In this document: positions 7,866 to 18,002 of the stretch, one piece after another
How the letters are laid out: every line of letters starts with the position of its first letter
Position numbering within the stretch: the stretch's first letter is position 1
Origin: Alteriqipengyuania lutimaris
Lineage (GTDB): Bacteria > Pseudomonadota > Alphaproteobacteria > Sphingomonadales > Sphingomonadaceae
Direction of reading: 5' to 3'
Assembly (NCBI RefSeq): GCF_003363135.1
Contig: NZ_QRBB01000001.1
Span: 744,001-808,000 of the forward strand
DNA: 64,000 bases
Notes under the pieces: generated by a model
What the model was told of the DNA's origin: nothing
Seen by the model: the letters and a program-made list of their open reading frames with translations, nothing else
The model's database searches: none
Program-made: the position numbers and the translations under genes

Positions 7866-9677
7866 TCAATGCCGATACAAGCCGTCGAGCCGGTCGCCGT
7901 AGCGTTCGCGGATCTTGTGCCGCCTGATCTTCATGCTCGGCGTCATTTCCTCGTTCTCGATCGAGAAGGGCTCGTCCGCGAAGGCGAAGCCGCGCACCTT
8001 CTCGACCACCGAGAGCTCCTTGTTCACCCGGTCGACCGCATTGCGGATCGCCGCCCGGAATTCCGGGTGCTCATGCACCTTGCTGCAATCCATCTGCTTG
8101 CCGTTGGCCTTGCACCAGTCGAGCGCCCATTCGGCGTCGGGAACGATCAGGCCGACGATGTAGGGTCGCCGGTCGCCTGCGACCATCGCCTGCCCGATCT
8201 CGGGCTGGAGCGTCAGCATCCCCTCGACCTTCTGCGGCGCGACATTGTCGCCCTTGTCGTTGACGATCATGTCCTTCTTGCGGTCGGTGATGACGATCCG
8301 GCCACGCTCGTCGACATGGCCGATATCGCCGGTATGCAGCCAGCCGTCCTGCAGCGCCCGATCGGTTTCGGCCTGGTTCTGCCAGTAGCCATGCATCACC
8401 AGTTCGCCGCGGCACAGGATCTCGCCATCCTCGGCGATCTTGATCTTGACGCCCTTCATCGGCGGGCCGACCGTATCCATCGACACTCCGGCTGAGGGCC
8501 TGTTGCAGCTGATGACCGGCCCGGCCTCGGTCTGGCCGTAGCCCTGCATCATCGGCAGGCCGAGCGCCTGGAAGAAGGTGCCGACTTCGGGGTTGAGCGG
8601 CGCGCCGCCCGACACCATCGCCTTGATCCGCCCGCCGAACTTCTGGCGAATCTTGGGCCGCAGCAGCCGCCCGACGAGAAGGTCCATCGGCTTGTCGCGC
8701 AGCCGCTTCTTGCCGTTCGCATCCGTCCGCTCCTCGATCTCCAGCGCGCGGTCCATCAGGAAGCTCGCGGCGCCGCCCTGCTTGCCGATCTGCTTCATGA
8801 TCCGCGTACGCAGCACTTCGAAGAGGCGCGGCACGACGACCATCACCGTGGGGCTCGTCTCCTCGATATTGCTCGCAAGCTTTTCCAGCCCCTCGGCATA
8901 GTAGATCTGCGCGCCGACGCCGATCGGCAGGAATTGTCCGCCGGTATGCTCGTAAGCGTGGCTGAGCGGGAGGAAGGAGAGAAAGCGCTCGTCGTCCGAC
9001 AGGTTGAAGTCGTCGATCAGGATGTCCGCCGCGCCCGCCACATTGCACAGGATCGCGCCGTGATGCTGGAGGACGCCGCGCGGTGCGCCGCCCGTGCCGC
9101 TGGTATAGATGATGCAGGCGGTATCCTTGCGCCCGATATTCTGGAGCCGCGCCTCCACCGCCTTGCGCGCGGCCCCGGCGTCACCCTCGATCATGCTCGA
9201 CCACGAATGGCAGGCCAGATTGCCGCCCTGATAGCCGCGCACGCTCTCGATCGGGATGATGTGCTCGGCGATGCCGGTGTGGAAGATCGCGGGGATCAGC
9301 GGACCCGATAGCTTGTTGCTCGACACGATCACCGCCTTCGCGCCCGAATTGTCGAGGATATGGATGTGATCGCGTTCGGTGTTCGTGATGTAGGCAGGCA
9401 CGGTGATGCAGCCTGCGGCCATGATGGCGAGATCGGCGATGCACCATTCGGGGCGATTCTCGGACACCAGCATCACCCGGTCGCCGTCGGTGATGCCCAG
9501 ACCGCGCAGGTTTTCCGCGAGAATGCAGACCTGATCGGCCACCTCGCGCCAGCTGATCGTCTGCCATTCGCCGGCGACCTTGCGTCCGAGGAAGGGTTTC
9601 TCGCCCCCTTCGTCGGCGCGTTTCAGAAACAGCGAGACCAGATTGCTCGCCCGCTCGATCTCTTGCAGCTGGGTCAA
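7866..9677 (-). CDS. long-chain acyl-CoA synthetase (AMP-dependent ligase)
   Basis: This 603-residue ANL-superfamily enzyme activates fatty acids to acyl-CoA through an acyl-adenylate. The phosphate loop is YTSGTGGAPRGV at about 191-202, with Gly and Arg where most members have Thr and Lys (SGTTGxPKG). The core continues with MQGYGQTEAGPV, GWLHTGDIGHVDERGR and the hinge DRKKDMI. The catalytic C-terminal Lys region is TPSMKIRR. The length and missing membrane segment fit the FadD15-like cytosolic group. It could serve fatty acid breakdown or lipid recycling. It is monocistronic, with no partner gene nearby. Confidence 0.9.
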   Translation of the reverse strand: MTQLQEIERASNLVSLFLKRADEGGEKPFLGRKVAGEWQTISWREVADQVCILAENLRGLGITDGDRVMLVSENRPEWCIADLAIMAAGCITVPAYITNTERDHIHILDNSGAKAVIVSSNKLSGPLIPAIFHTGIAEHIIPIESVRGYQGGNLACHSWSSMIEGDAGAARKAVEARLQNIGRKDTACIIYTSGTGGAPRGVLQHHGAILCNVAGAADILIDDFNLSDDERFLSFLPLSHAYEHTGGQFLPIGVGAQIYYAEGLEKLASNIEETSPTVMVVVPRLFEVLRTRIMKQIGKQGGAASFLMDRALEIEERTDANGKKRLRDKPMDLLVGRLLRPKIRQKFGGRIKAMVSGGAPLNPEVGTFFQALGLPMMQGYGQTEAGPVISCNRPSAGVSMDTVGPPMKGVKIKIAEDGEILCRGELVMHGYWQNQAETDRALQDGWLHTGDIGHVDERGRIVITDRKKDMIVNDKGDNVAPQKVEGMLTLQPEIGQAMVAGDRRPYIVGLIVPDAEWALDWCKANGKQMDCSKVHEHPEFRAAIRNAVDRVNKELSVVEKVRGFAFADEPFSIENEEMTPSMKIRRHKIRERYGDRLDGLYRH

Positions 9678-9746
9678 ACGCGCACCCTCTTTCCCGGTTT
9701 TCGTTGTCTTTATAACGGCGCAGCGCGCTCTAGGCTCCCCGCGACC

Positions 9747-11510
9747 CTACGGCAAGTTGCCGGAGGGGAGCAGCATCGTGTCCTCGTGCCGGTCGTAGGC
9801 GAGCCCGTCGAGACGCGGATCATAGGCCGCGACCCAGCCGTCCGGCGTCCGCAGCGCGCCATTGGTGCGGAACAGGAAGTCGCTTGTCGAGACGTTGGCG
9901 TGGCCGAGCGCCTGCCACTGGTCCTTGGCATCCGCGAGCCAGCTGCCTTCCTCCACGATCAGCCGGTCGCCGAAGCCCATGACCATCGGCAGGGCGAGCG
10001 CGTCTTCCAGGCTGAGCCCGAAATCGATCACGCCGATGATGGCACGCGCGGTCTGGATCGGGATCGTCGTGCCCCCGGCAGCACCCAGCGCGAGGAAGGG
10101 CTCGCCCTCCCGGTCGTAGATGACGGTGGGCGACATCGAACTGCGCGGGCGCTTTCCGCCCTGCACGCGGTTGGCCGAGAGCGTGCCATCCTGCACCGGG
10201 GCGAAGTCGAAATCGGTCAGCTCGTTGTTGAGGTAGAACCCGCCGAAGCGCAGACCAGATCCGAACGCGCCCTCGATCGTGCTGGTATAGCTGACCATCG
10301 TGCCATCCGCGCCGACGGTGACGAAATGGGTCGTGCCGCTTTCGGGATAGGCTTCGCCCGCCGGAGTGGGCTCGGGCGCCCCCGGCGGGGTGCCCGGCTC
10401 GACCTGTGCCGAGCGCTGCTGCGGATCGATCAGCTCAGCGCGGCTGGCGAGGTAAGCGGGATCGATCAGCCCCTGCGTGGGCACATCGACGAAATCGGCA
10501 TCGCCGGTGTAGATCGCGCGGTCCGCGTAGGCGAGCCGCTGTGCTTCGACGAACAGGTGCCACGCCTGCACCGAACGCGGGCCGAGCGCGGCGAGGTCGA
10601 ACCGTTCGAGCTGTTCGAGGATGCCGATCACGGCGATCCCGCCGGACGAGGGCGGGCCCATGCCGCACACCTTGTACCCGCGATAATCGCCGCAGACGGG
10701 ATCGCGCAGCTTGGCCCCGTAGGCGGCGATGTCGGCGGCGGTCATCGCGGGCTCGCGCGGGGTCTCGGCGGCGACGGTCGCGGCAAGGCCTTCGGCGAAA
10801 GCACCCCCGTAGAAAACCTCGGGTCCCCGCGCGGAAATCTGCGCCAGGGTCTGCGCCAGTTCGGGCTGGACAATGCGCGTGCCCACCGGCTTCGGCGACC
10901 CGTCGGCGGTGTAGAACAGCGCGCGTCCCTGGGCCGTGTGGCCTGCGCGTTCGACCTGCCCCTCCAGCGAGGAATGCAGCCGGGCGTTGAGGACGAACCC
11001 GTCGCGCGCAAGCCCGATCGCCGGCTGGAACAGCGCGCTCCACGGCAGTTTGCCGTGCTCGGCATGCAGTTTCGCTGCGACCGCGATATTGCCCGGTACG
11101 CCGACGCTCAGGCCGCTGATCGTCGCTTCTCGCCCGGGCAGGGGCTTGCCCTCTTCGTCGAGGAACCACGCGGGCGTGGCGCCCGCGGGCGCGGTTTCGC
11201 GGCCGTCGTAGCTTTGTACCGTGCCATCGGGCTGGCCGAGCAGGATGAAGCCGCCTCCGCCGATGCCCGAGCTTTGCGGTTCGACCACGGTCAGCGCGAT
11301 CATCGTGGCGAGGGCCGCGTCGACCGCGTTGCCGCCTTTTTCGAGCATCGCCTCGCCCGCGACCGTGGCGCGCGGATCGGCCGAGGCGACGACGCCCGCC
11401 GATGGCGGCAGCGCTGCGACGGGCGCAGGGGGTGCATCAGCCTCGGGCGCGGTGGCGCACGCGGCGAGCGACAGGGCGGCGGCGATGCTGGCAGTGGTGC
11501 GGAAAAGCAT
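9747..11510 (-). CDS. ggt: gamma-glutamyltranspeptidase, lipoprotein form
   Basis: This 587-residue Ntn hydrolase cleaves gamma-glutamyl bonds of glutathione and similar peptides. It self-cleaves before the nucleophile Thr at about residue 392, in ESGTTHFVTVGADG. Other landmarks are SGIGGGGFIL, GLSVGVPGN and GPPSSGG. The N-terminus (SLAAC) is a lipoprotein signal, so the enzyme is probably anchored in the periplasm. ATG 11510 is favoured because an AAGGA site sits 5 bases upstream. ATG 11516 overlaps the pyrD stop and is the alternative. It is co-transcribed with pyrD. Confidence 0.93.
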   Translation of the reverse strand: MLFRTTASIAAALSLAACATAPEADAPPAPVAALPPSAGVVASADPRATVAGEAMLEKGGNAVDAALATMIALTVVEPQSSGIGGGGFILLGQPDGTVQSYDGRETAPAGATPAWFLDEEGKPLPGREATISGLSVGVPGNIAVAAKLHAEHGKLPWSALFQPAIGLARDGFVLNARLHSSLEGQVERAGHTAQGRALFYTADGSPKPVGTRIVQPELAQTLAQISARGPEVFYGGAFAEGLAATVAAETPREPAMTAADIAAYGAKLRDPVCGDYRGYKVCGMGPPSSGGIAVIGILEQLERFDLAALGPRSVQAWHLFVEAQRLAYADRAIYTGDADFVDVPTQGLIDPAYLASRAELIDPQQRSAQVEPGTPPGAPEPTPAGEAYPESGTTHFVTVGADGTMVSYTSTIEGAFGSGLRFGGFYLNNELTDFDFAPVQDGTLSANRVQGGKRPRSSMSPTVIYDREGEPFLALGAAGGTTIPIQTARAIIGVIDFGLSLEDALALPMVMGFGDRLIVEEGSWLADAKDQWQALGHANVSTSDFLFRTNGALRTPDGWVAAYDPRLDGLAYDRHEDTMLLPSGNLP

Positions 11511-11512
11511 AA

Positions 11513-12568
11513 TCATCCTTGGGCTTGCGATCCGATCGCGTCTTCAATCGAGGCAAAGCCTTCGCGCTGCAACCTCTTGCTGAGGCCACGCGCGATCCGC
11601 CGGCCCAGCGTCGGCCCTTCGTAGACCATCGCCGAATAGAGCTGAACGAGGCTGGCGCCCGCAACGATCCGGTCCCAGGCGGCATCGGCGCTGTCGATCC
11701 CGCCGGCAGCGATCAGCGGGATCGCGCCGCCGGTCGCCTTGCGAAAATCCTTGAGGCGCTGGAGCGCGATCGGCGCGAGCGGCGCACCCGAAAGCCCGCC
11801 TGTTTCGCCTGCATGTTTCGACCTCAGCGGGGGCCGGGCAAGCGTGGTGTTGGAGATGATCAGCGCGGCCAGCGGGCTGTCGAGCGCGACCCTGGCGATC
11901 GCGTCGATCTCGTTGGGATCGAGATCGGGTGCGAGCTTGAGGAATACCGGTGGGCCGTCGGACCCCCGCGCTTCGAACACGCCGTCGAGCAGGTGCTTGA
12001 GCGCATCGCCCGCCTGCAGGTTGCGCAGCCCCGGCGTATTCGGGCTGGAGATATTCACCGTGAGATAACTGGCGAGAGGCGCCATCAGTTCGGTCAGCAG
12101 CGCATAGTCGGCGATGCGATCATCGCTGTCCTTGTTCGCGCCGATATTGACCCCGACCACGCCTGTCCTGAGCGAAGTCGAAGGGCCCGTGCGCTTGCTC
12201 AGTCGTTCGCGCGCGGCTTCCGCCCCGCCATTGTTGAACCCCATGCGGTTGATCACCGCGCGGTCTTCCACCAGCCGGAACAGGCGTGGTTTCGGGTTGC
12301 CCGCCTGCGGGAACGGCGTGATCGTGCCCACCTCGACGAAGCCGAAGCCGAGGCTCAGCAGCGCGTCGGGCACCTCGGCATCCTTGTCGTAACCAGGCGC
12401 CACGCCCACGGGCGAGGGGAAGGTCAGCCCGCCGATCGTCACCGCCAGCGCGGGATCGTGGCGCGGCGGCGTGCCCGTGGGCATTCGTTTCAATCCGGCG
12501 AGCGAGAGGCGATGCGCGCGCTCCGGGTCGAGGGTGAAGAGCAGCGGGCGGAGTGCGGGAAACAGCAT
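11513..12568 (-). CDS. pyrD: dihydroorotate dehydrogenase, quinone-dependent
   Basis: This 351-residue class 2 DHODH oxidises dihydroorotate to orotate in pyrimidine synthesis and passes electrons to quinones at the membrane. Seen are the N-terminal quinone-tunnel helices (MLFPALRPLLFTLDPERAH), GVAPGYDKDAEV, NRMGFNN, VNISSPNTPGLR (with the Ser base), SNTTL, and LIAAGGI. An extra segment GPSTSLRTG sits just before VVGVNIGANKDS. It is encoded by a short dispersed repeat and lies on a surface loop region of the family. The reading frame is intact, so the enzyme is probably functional. Confidence 0.95.
   Translation of the reverse strand: MLFPALRPLLFTLDPERAHRLSLAGLKRMPTGTPPRHDPALAVTIGGLTFPSPVGVAPGYDKDAEVPDALLSLGFGFVEVGTITPFPQAGNPKPRLFRLVEDRAVINRMGFNNGGAEAARERLSKRTGPSTSLRTGVVGVNIGANKDSDDRIADYALLTELMAPLASYLTVNISSPNTPGLRNLQAGDALKHLLDGVFEARGSDGPPVFLKLAPDLDPNEIDAIARVALDSPLAALIISNTTLARPPLRSKHAGETGGLSGAPLAPIALQRLKDFRKATGGAIPLIAAGGIDSADAAWDRIVAGASLVQLYSAMVYEGPTLGRRIARGLSKRLQREGFASIEDAIGSQAQG
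12161..12187. repeat. short dispersed repeat inserted in pyrD
   Basis: The motif CCTGAGCGAAGTCGAAGGG (12168-12186), with flanking bases, is of a short repeat type common between genes in sphingomonad chromosomes. Here it lies inside pyrD, read on the opposite strand as GPSTSLRTG, and keeps the frame. I saw no second copy in this window. Its abundance elsewhere is from general knowledge and was not checked. Confidence 0.6.
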
Positions 12569-12722
12569 GCGATCCGCCCTATTGCGCCGCCGCCGCCAAG
12601 TCGAGCGTTCGGCGCAAGGCCCTCCTCACCGGCTCTCCGGTGCGCCCCTTTCCACTGGCCCTTTTCACTATCGTCGCCTTGAGGCAGGGTGCGCGCCAAG
12701 CATCATTCTGGAGAGAGCCTGC

Positions 12723-14546
12723 ATGAAGACCGCCCCCCAAACTGCCCTGATCCTTCTTGCAAGTCTGGGCCTCGCGGCCTGCGCAACCACTCCGGTCGAC
12801 ACGACCGCCATGACGCCGCCCGCGCCCGTCGCTGCGCCCGAACAGGCGCCCGCGGACATCAACACACTGTTCGATTCCTACGACGAAGCGCAGCTCGCGA
12901 CGAGCCCGCTGACCAAGGCCTATCGCGGCATTCGCGACGAGGATTACGGCGAGTGGGGGGACTTCACCGACGCGGCGCAGGTGCGCGAAGAGGCCATGCT
13001 GCAATCCTACGCGGACCGGATGCGCGCGGGTTACGAGGTCGCGAGCCTGCCGGAAAAGGACGCCCTTTCCTACCGCCTGTTCGAGGCCGTGGCGCAGCGT
13101 TCGGCGTCGCTCTTCCCGTACCGCGACTACGGCTACATCTTCGACCAGATGAACGGCGCGCAGAGCCAGCTGCCGGCCTTCCTCATCAATATCCACGCGG
13201 TGCAGAATGTCGATCACGCGCGCGATTACGTCTCGCGGATCGAAGGGCTCGGCGGCGTGATGGACACGCTGACCGCGCAGTCGCGCGACCAGGCCGATGA
13301 AGGCATCATGCCGCCCGACTGGGTCTACCCCTATGTCATCTCGGACATTCGCAACCTGCTCGAAGCGGGCGAGGACAGCGCAGTGCTGGAGGATTTCCGC
13401 GACAAGGTCGATGCGCTCGATGGTGTCGATGCAGATACGAAGGACGGGCTGAAAGCCGATGCGACCACGGCCTGGACCACCTCCGCGGTGCCCGCCTACC
13501 GTCGCCTGCTCGCCGAAATGGAGCGCCAGCAGGCCATGGCGCCGACCGATGACGGCATCTGGCGCTTCCCCGAGGGTGAGGCCTATTACGCCGCTCTGCT
13601 GAAGAACTACACGACCACCGACCTCACCGCGGACCAGATCCACCGGATCGGGCTGCAAAATGTCGAGCGCATTCATAACGAGATGCGCGAGATTATGGAT
13701 CGGGTCGGCTTCGAAGGCACCTTGCAGGACTTCTTCGAATTCACCCGCACCGACGACCGCTTCTATTACGACACGCGCGAAGCCTATCTCGCCGATGCGC
13801 AGGAGAAGCTCGACGCGATGGAAGCGAAGCTGCCCGAATTCTTCGCCACGCTTCCCAAGGCAGCGCTCCGGGTGAAGCCGGTCGAGGCGTTTCGCGAACA
13901 GAGCGCGGGCAAGGCCTTTTACCAGAGCCCCGCGCCTGATGGTTCACGACCGGGCACCTATTACGTGAACCTGTATAACCTGAAGGATATGTCCAAGAAC
14001 GAGCTGGAGGCGCTCGCCTATCACGAAGGCCTGCCCGGCCATCACCTCCAGCGCTCGATTCAGACCGAGCTGGGCGACGTGCCGCCCTTCCGCCGCTTCG
14101 GCGGGGTGACCGCCTATACCGAGGGCTGGGGCCTCTATTCGGAGGAGCTGGGCAAGGACATGGGCTTCTACACCGATCCCTACGCCGACTTCGGTCGGTT
14201 GCAGATGGAGCTGTGGCGCGCCTGCCGGCTGGTGGTCGACACCGGGATCCACGACAAGCGCTGGAGCCGCGAGCGGGCGATCCAGTATCTGTCCGACAAC
14301 ACGCCGAATCCCGACGGCGACATCCGCAAGGCGATCGAGCGCTACATCGTCTATCCGGGCCAGGCGACCGCCTACATGATCGGCAAATTGAAGATCATGG
14401 AGCTACGCGAAGCTGCGCGCGCCGAGCTGCGCGAGGATTTCGACATCCGCGCATTCCACGATGTCGTTCTGCTGCCCGGCCCGGTGCCGCTCGATATCCT
14501 CGAGGAGAATGTCGAGGCGTGGGTGGCGAGCGAGAAGGCATCCTAG
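12723..14546 (+). CDS. DUF885 family lipoprotein, putative metallopeptidase
   Basis: This 607-residue protein has a lipoprotein signal (SLGLAAC, lipidated Cys near residue 20) and a long DUF885 domain. The zinc-site-like motif HEGLPGHHLQ is at about 434-443, followed by TEGWGLYSEEL, which supplies further acidic residues. DUF885 resembles carboxypeptidase-like gluzincins, so a periplasmic peptidase is inferred. GGAGAGA upstream supports ATG 12723. It is the last gene before the inverted repeat and the suf operon. Confidence 0.85.
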   Translation: MKTAPQTALILLASLGLAACATTPVDTTAMTPPAPVAAPEQAPADINTLFDSYDEAQLATSPLTKAYRGIRDEDYGEWGDFTDAAQVREEAMLQSYADRMRAGYEVASLPEKDALSYRLFEAVAQRSASLFPYRDYGYIFDQMNGAQSQLPAFLINIHAVQNVDHARDYVSRIEGLGGVMDTLTAQSRDQADEGIMPPDWVYPYVISDIRNLLEAGEDSAVLEDFRDKVDALDGVDADTKDGLKADATTAWTTSAVPAYRRLLAEMERQQAMAPTDDGIWRFPEGEAYYAALLKNYTTTDLTADQIHRIGLQNVERIHNEMREIMDRVGFEGTLQDFFEFTRTDDRFYYDTREAYLADAQEKLDAMEAKLPEFFATLPKAALRVKPVEAFREQSAGKAFYQSPAPDGSRPGTYYVNLYNLKDMSKNELEALAYHEGLPGHHLQRSIQTELGDVPPFRRFGGVTAYTEGWGLYSEELGKDMGFYTDPYADFGRLQMELWRACRLVVDTGIHDKRWSRERAIQYLSDNTPNPDGDIRKAIERYIVYPGQATAYMIGKLKIMELREAARAELREDFDIRAFHDVVLLPGPVPLDILEENVEAWVASEKAS

Positions 14547-14549
14547 AAT

Positions 14550-14698
14550 CCTCCCCGTTTTTCCCGAAGGGACAAATGGGGAGGTGGCGCGCGCCGAAGG
14601 CGCGCGACGGAGGGGCAATGGCGTTGGCTCTTCCCCTCCACCACCGCCTGCGGCGGCGGTCCCCCTCCCCATTTGCGACTTCGTCGAAAACGGGGAGG
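14550..14698. repeat. large imperfect inverted repeat
   Basis: The 149-bp element begins CCTCCCCGTTTT and ends AAAACGGGGAGG. An inner pair (ATGGGGAGG near 14576 and CCTCCCCAT near 14665) and a nested GCGCGC stem complete a long fold-back structure. It follows the DUF885 stop by 4 bases and lies upstream of the suf regulator. Such CCTCCCC/GGGGAGG palindromes are frequent intergenic repeats in this group. It may also end DUF885 transcription. Confidence 0.75.
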
Positions 14699-14740
14699 AT
14701 CGGTTGCTAACGACTCGCAAGTGTCGGGTTTTGGTTGAAA

Positions 14741-14759
14741 TCGGACTGATTTAGTCCGA
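14741..14759. promoter_or_regulatory. IscR type-1-like operator of the suf operon
   Basis: The sequence holds a perfect 7-bp inverted repeat, TCGGACT and AGTCCGA, around GATTT. The core GACTGATTTAGTC fits the IscR type-1 consensus GACT-RWWWY-AGTC exactly. It lies 10 bases before the regulator's ATG, so bound regulator would block transcription start or early elongation. Autoregulation is inferred. Confidence 0.75.
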
Positions 14760-14769
14760 ATTGGCTGGC

Positions 14770-15188
14770 ATGCGCCTCAGCAACCTTGCCGACTACGCCA
14801 TCGTGATCATGGCCGCGACCGCTCGCAAATGCGGTGGCGGGCGTGTGTCGTCGGCCGATCTGGCGCAGGAAACCGGCATTCCCGTGCCAACCGCGCAGAA
14901 GATCGTTAGCAAGCTGAGCGCGGCTGGCCTGCTGCGGTCCACGCGCGGAGCGGGCGGCGGCCTGCAGCTGGCGCGGCCTGCGGCGGCGATCAGCATGGCC
15001 GACATTGTCGAGGCGATCGAAGGTCCGATCGCGCTCGTCAGCTGCATCGAGACCGGCGATTGCGCGGTCGAGCACGAATGCAGCGTCAAACCGCACTGGC
15101 CTGTGGTTAATGCCGCAGTGCGCGGCGCGCTGGCCGACGTCTCGCTGGCGAAAATTGCAGGCGCAGTCCCTGCGCAGAAAGAAGTGGC

Positions 15189-15192
<4 letters not shown>
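14770..15192 (+). CDS. iscR: IscR/SufR-type Rrf2 regulator
   Basis: This 140-residue Rrf2-family winged-helix protein begins [14 protein letters not shown]. Three cysteines at 92, 98 and 104 (C-x5-C-x5-C) match the [2Fe-2S] ligands of E. coli IscR in both spacing and position. It should sense cluster supply and repress the suf operon when clusters are plentiful. ATG 14770 is chosen; an in-frame TTG at 14761 overlaps the operator edge. It overlaps sufB by ATGA and is the first gene of the operon. Confidence 0.92.
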
Positions 15193-16678
<1,486 letters not shown>

Positions 16679-16682
<4 letters not shown>

Positions 16683-17299
16683 GACACGCTATCGCGCTGG
16701 CAATCGCACCGATGCTGGCTATCGGCTGCGCGGATGCGTCCGACGCGTCGGAGTTGCCGTCAGTCCTTCCGCACGTAGAGACCCTGCGCCCGTTGATCGC
16801 GTGTATCGCGGAAAGAGTCGAGCAGAGCGACGAAACCGAAGAATGGAGCGGGGGTGCGCCTCGCGGGCCGGCGCAAAGCTCGGCGACGGTCGCTGCCTGC
16901 CAAGCGGAGAGCGGGGTCACCATCAGGCAGGTCAGCAATCGCGAGCCGACCGACTTCACCGATCCGGAATTTGCCAAGCAGGGCGTGTTCTTTATGGCAT
17001 TGATGACGTTCGGCGACCACCGCGATCATCTGACCGTCGAGGAGTTCGACGAGGCAATGGCCATCGCTCGATGTCTGCAGCAGGAGCAGATCGTCAAGGG
17101 ACAGATTCTTCGCAAAAGCCCCGGGGAAGCGCACGAAATCACAATGAGTGCGATGGATAAATGCGTGCCGAACCATCGAGAGTATCTTCGGAATCCGGAA
17201 GATATGTCGCTGCTAGGTCGCAGCGGGTTCCTCGGCAACACGATCGGGCGATTGAACCTGCGATATGTTGAAGCGGCGAGTGCGGGAGAAGGAACATGA
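16679..17299 (+). CDS. X1: exported lipoprotein of unknown function inside the suf operon
   Basis: This is a 206-residue protein starting with GTG that overlaps the sufB stop (GTGA). Its signal peptide ends LAIGC with the lipidated Cys at 17. Early cysteines at 42 and 74 lie in [11 protein letters not shown] and AACQ, a pattern shared with X2 and X3. The rest is acidic and helical with no recognised family. Its stop lies inside the ATGA of the following truncated DUF559 copy. Its presence between sufB and sufC is unusual; a role in Fe-S work is not shown. Confidence 0.7.
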
Positions 17300-17496
17300 C
17301 CGACCGCAAAACTCTCCAGCTCCGCGACCCGTCCGAGAGCGATTCCGCCACCCCCGCCGTCAAGCGCAAGGGCCGCGGGTGGGAGATCTCGGAGAAGCGC
17401 CTCGATGCGCTGCACGATCGTGCGCGCGAGATGCGTCGCCGGAAGAACGAGTCCCCAAGGCCGCTGGCGATCTCGCTGGAAGGGAGCGTGGGGTGA
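17296..17496 (+). pseudogene. chimeric 66-codon frame: DUF559 start joined to SufB end
   Basis: Codons 1-47 copy the start of the DUF559 gene at 18541 ([10 protein letters not shown]..., then AVKRKGRGWEISEKR and ALHDRAREMRR). The stretch from about 17355 to 17438 differs from that copy at only a few bases. The last 34 bases repeat the 3' end of sufB exactly. The junction RRKNESPR belongs to neither. It is best read as the scar of a tandem duplication running from the sufB end to the DUF559 start. It may still be translated, since it keeps both overlaps. Confidence 0.75.
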
Positions 17497-18002
17497 AGCG
17501 CTGCCTGACCATCGCGCTTCTCGCGCTCGTGCCCTCCACGGCGTTTGCCAAAGACGTCGAGCGATATTCTGTGCCCGAGATCGTGCGGAACTCTTTGCCT
17601 GGCCTGCAATGCTATCATGACGAGGTCGAAAAGGCGGGCCTGTACAATGAGCCCGAGGCTCAGACGGATCAAAGCACCAAGGGGGGGCAGGGACGACTTC
17701 AGAATATCGTCGAGAGTTGTCAGCTCCGCGAGGGTGCCGACAATTCGAAACAGTTGCTGGCAGCTGCGAACCCGTCATTGACTGCGCGGGATGTCTCGCA
17801 AACTGTCGATCGGGTGTATGGAACCCTTATCCAGTTCCACCGCATGAGAATGGATGTTCGCACGGAATATAGGTGGGTTACTGGCAGGCGCGGGAATCGA
17901 GGTATTTTTGAAACAAATGGGTGTCGAACCTCCGCGCAAAAAAAGATACGTCACAACCGTACCGATTGCGCCCTCATCACAGGATCGCGAACCGGACGAT
18001 GA
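17493..18002 (+). CDS. X2: exported protein of unknown function inside the suf operon
   Basis: This 169-residue frame starts with GTG within the repeated sufB tail (GTGA). Its signal peptide MKRCLTIALLALVPSTAFA has a likely cut after AFA. Cysteines at 40 and 76 lie in PGLQCYHDEVE and ESCQ, echoing X1 and X3. The last 40 residues are basic and low-quality, and the base composition turns AT-richer near 17880-17960. The C-terminus may therefore be a frameshift or read-through product. It ends in the ATGA of the next DUF559-derived start. Confidence 0.6.
   Translation: MKRCLTIALLALVPSTAFAKDVERYSVPEIVRNSLPGLQCYHDEVEKAGLYNEPEAQTDQSTKGGQGRLQNIVESCQLREGADNSKQLLAAANPSLTARDVSQTVDRVYGTLIQFHRMRMDVRTEYRWVTGRRGNRGIFETNGCRTSAQKKIRHNRTDCALITGSRTGR

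Noticed and set aside
9360..11624. Plus-strand 754-codon open frame opposite ggt and the ligase
   Set aside because: Its protein is low-complexity His/Arg/Gly-rich sequence mirroring ggt codons; both minus-strand genes have clear family motifs.
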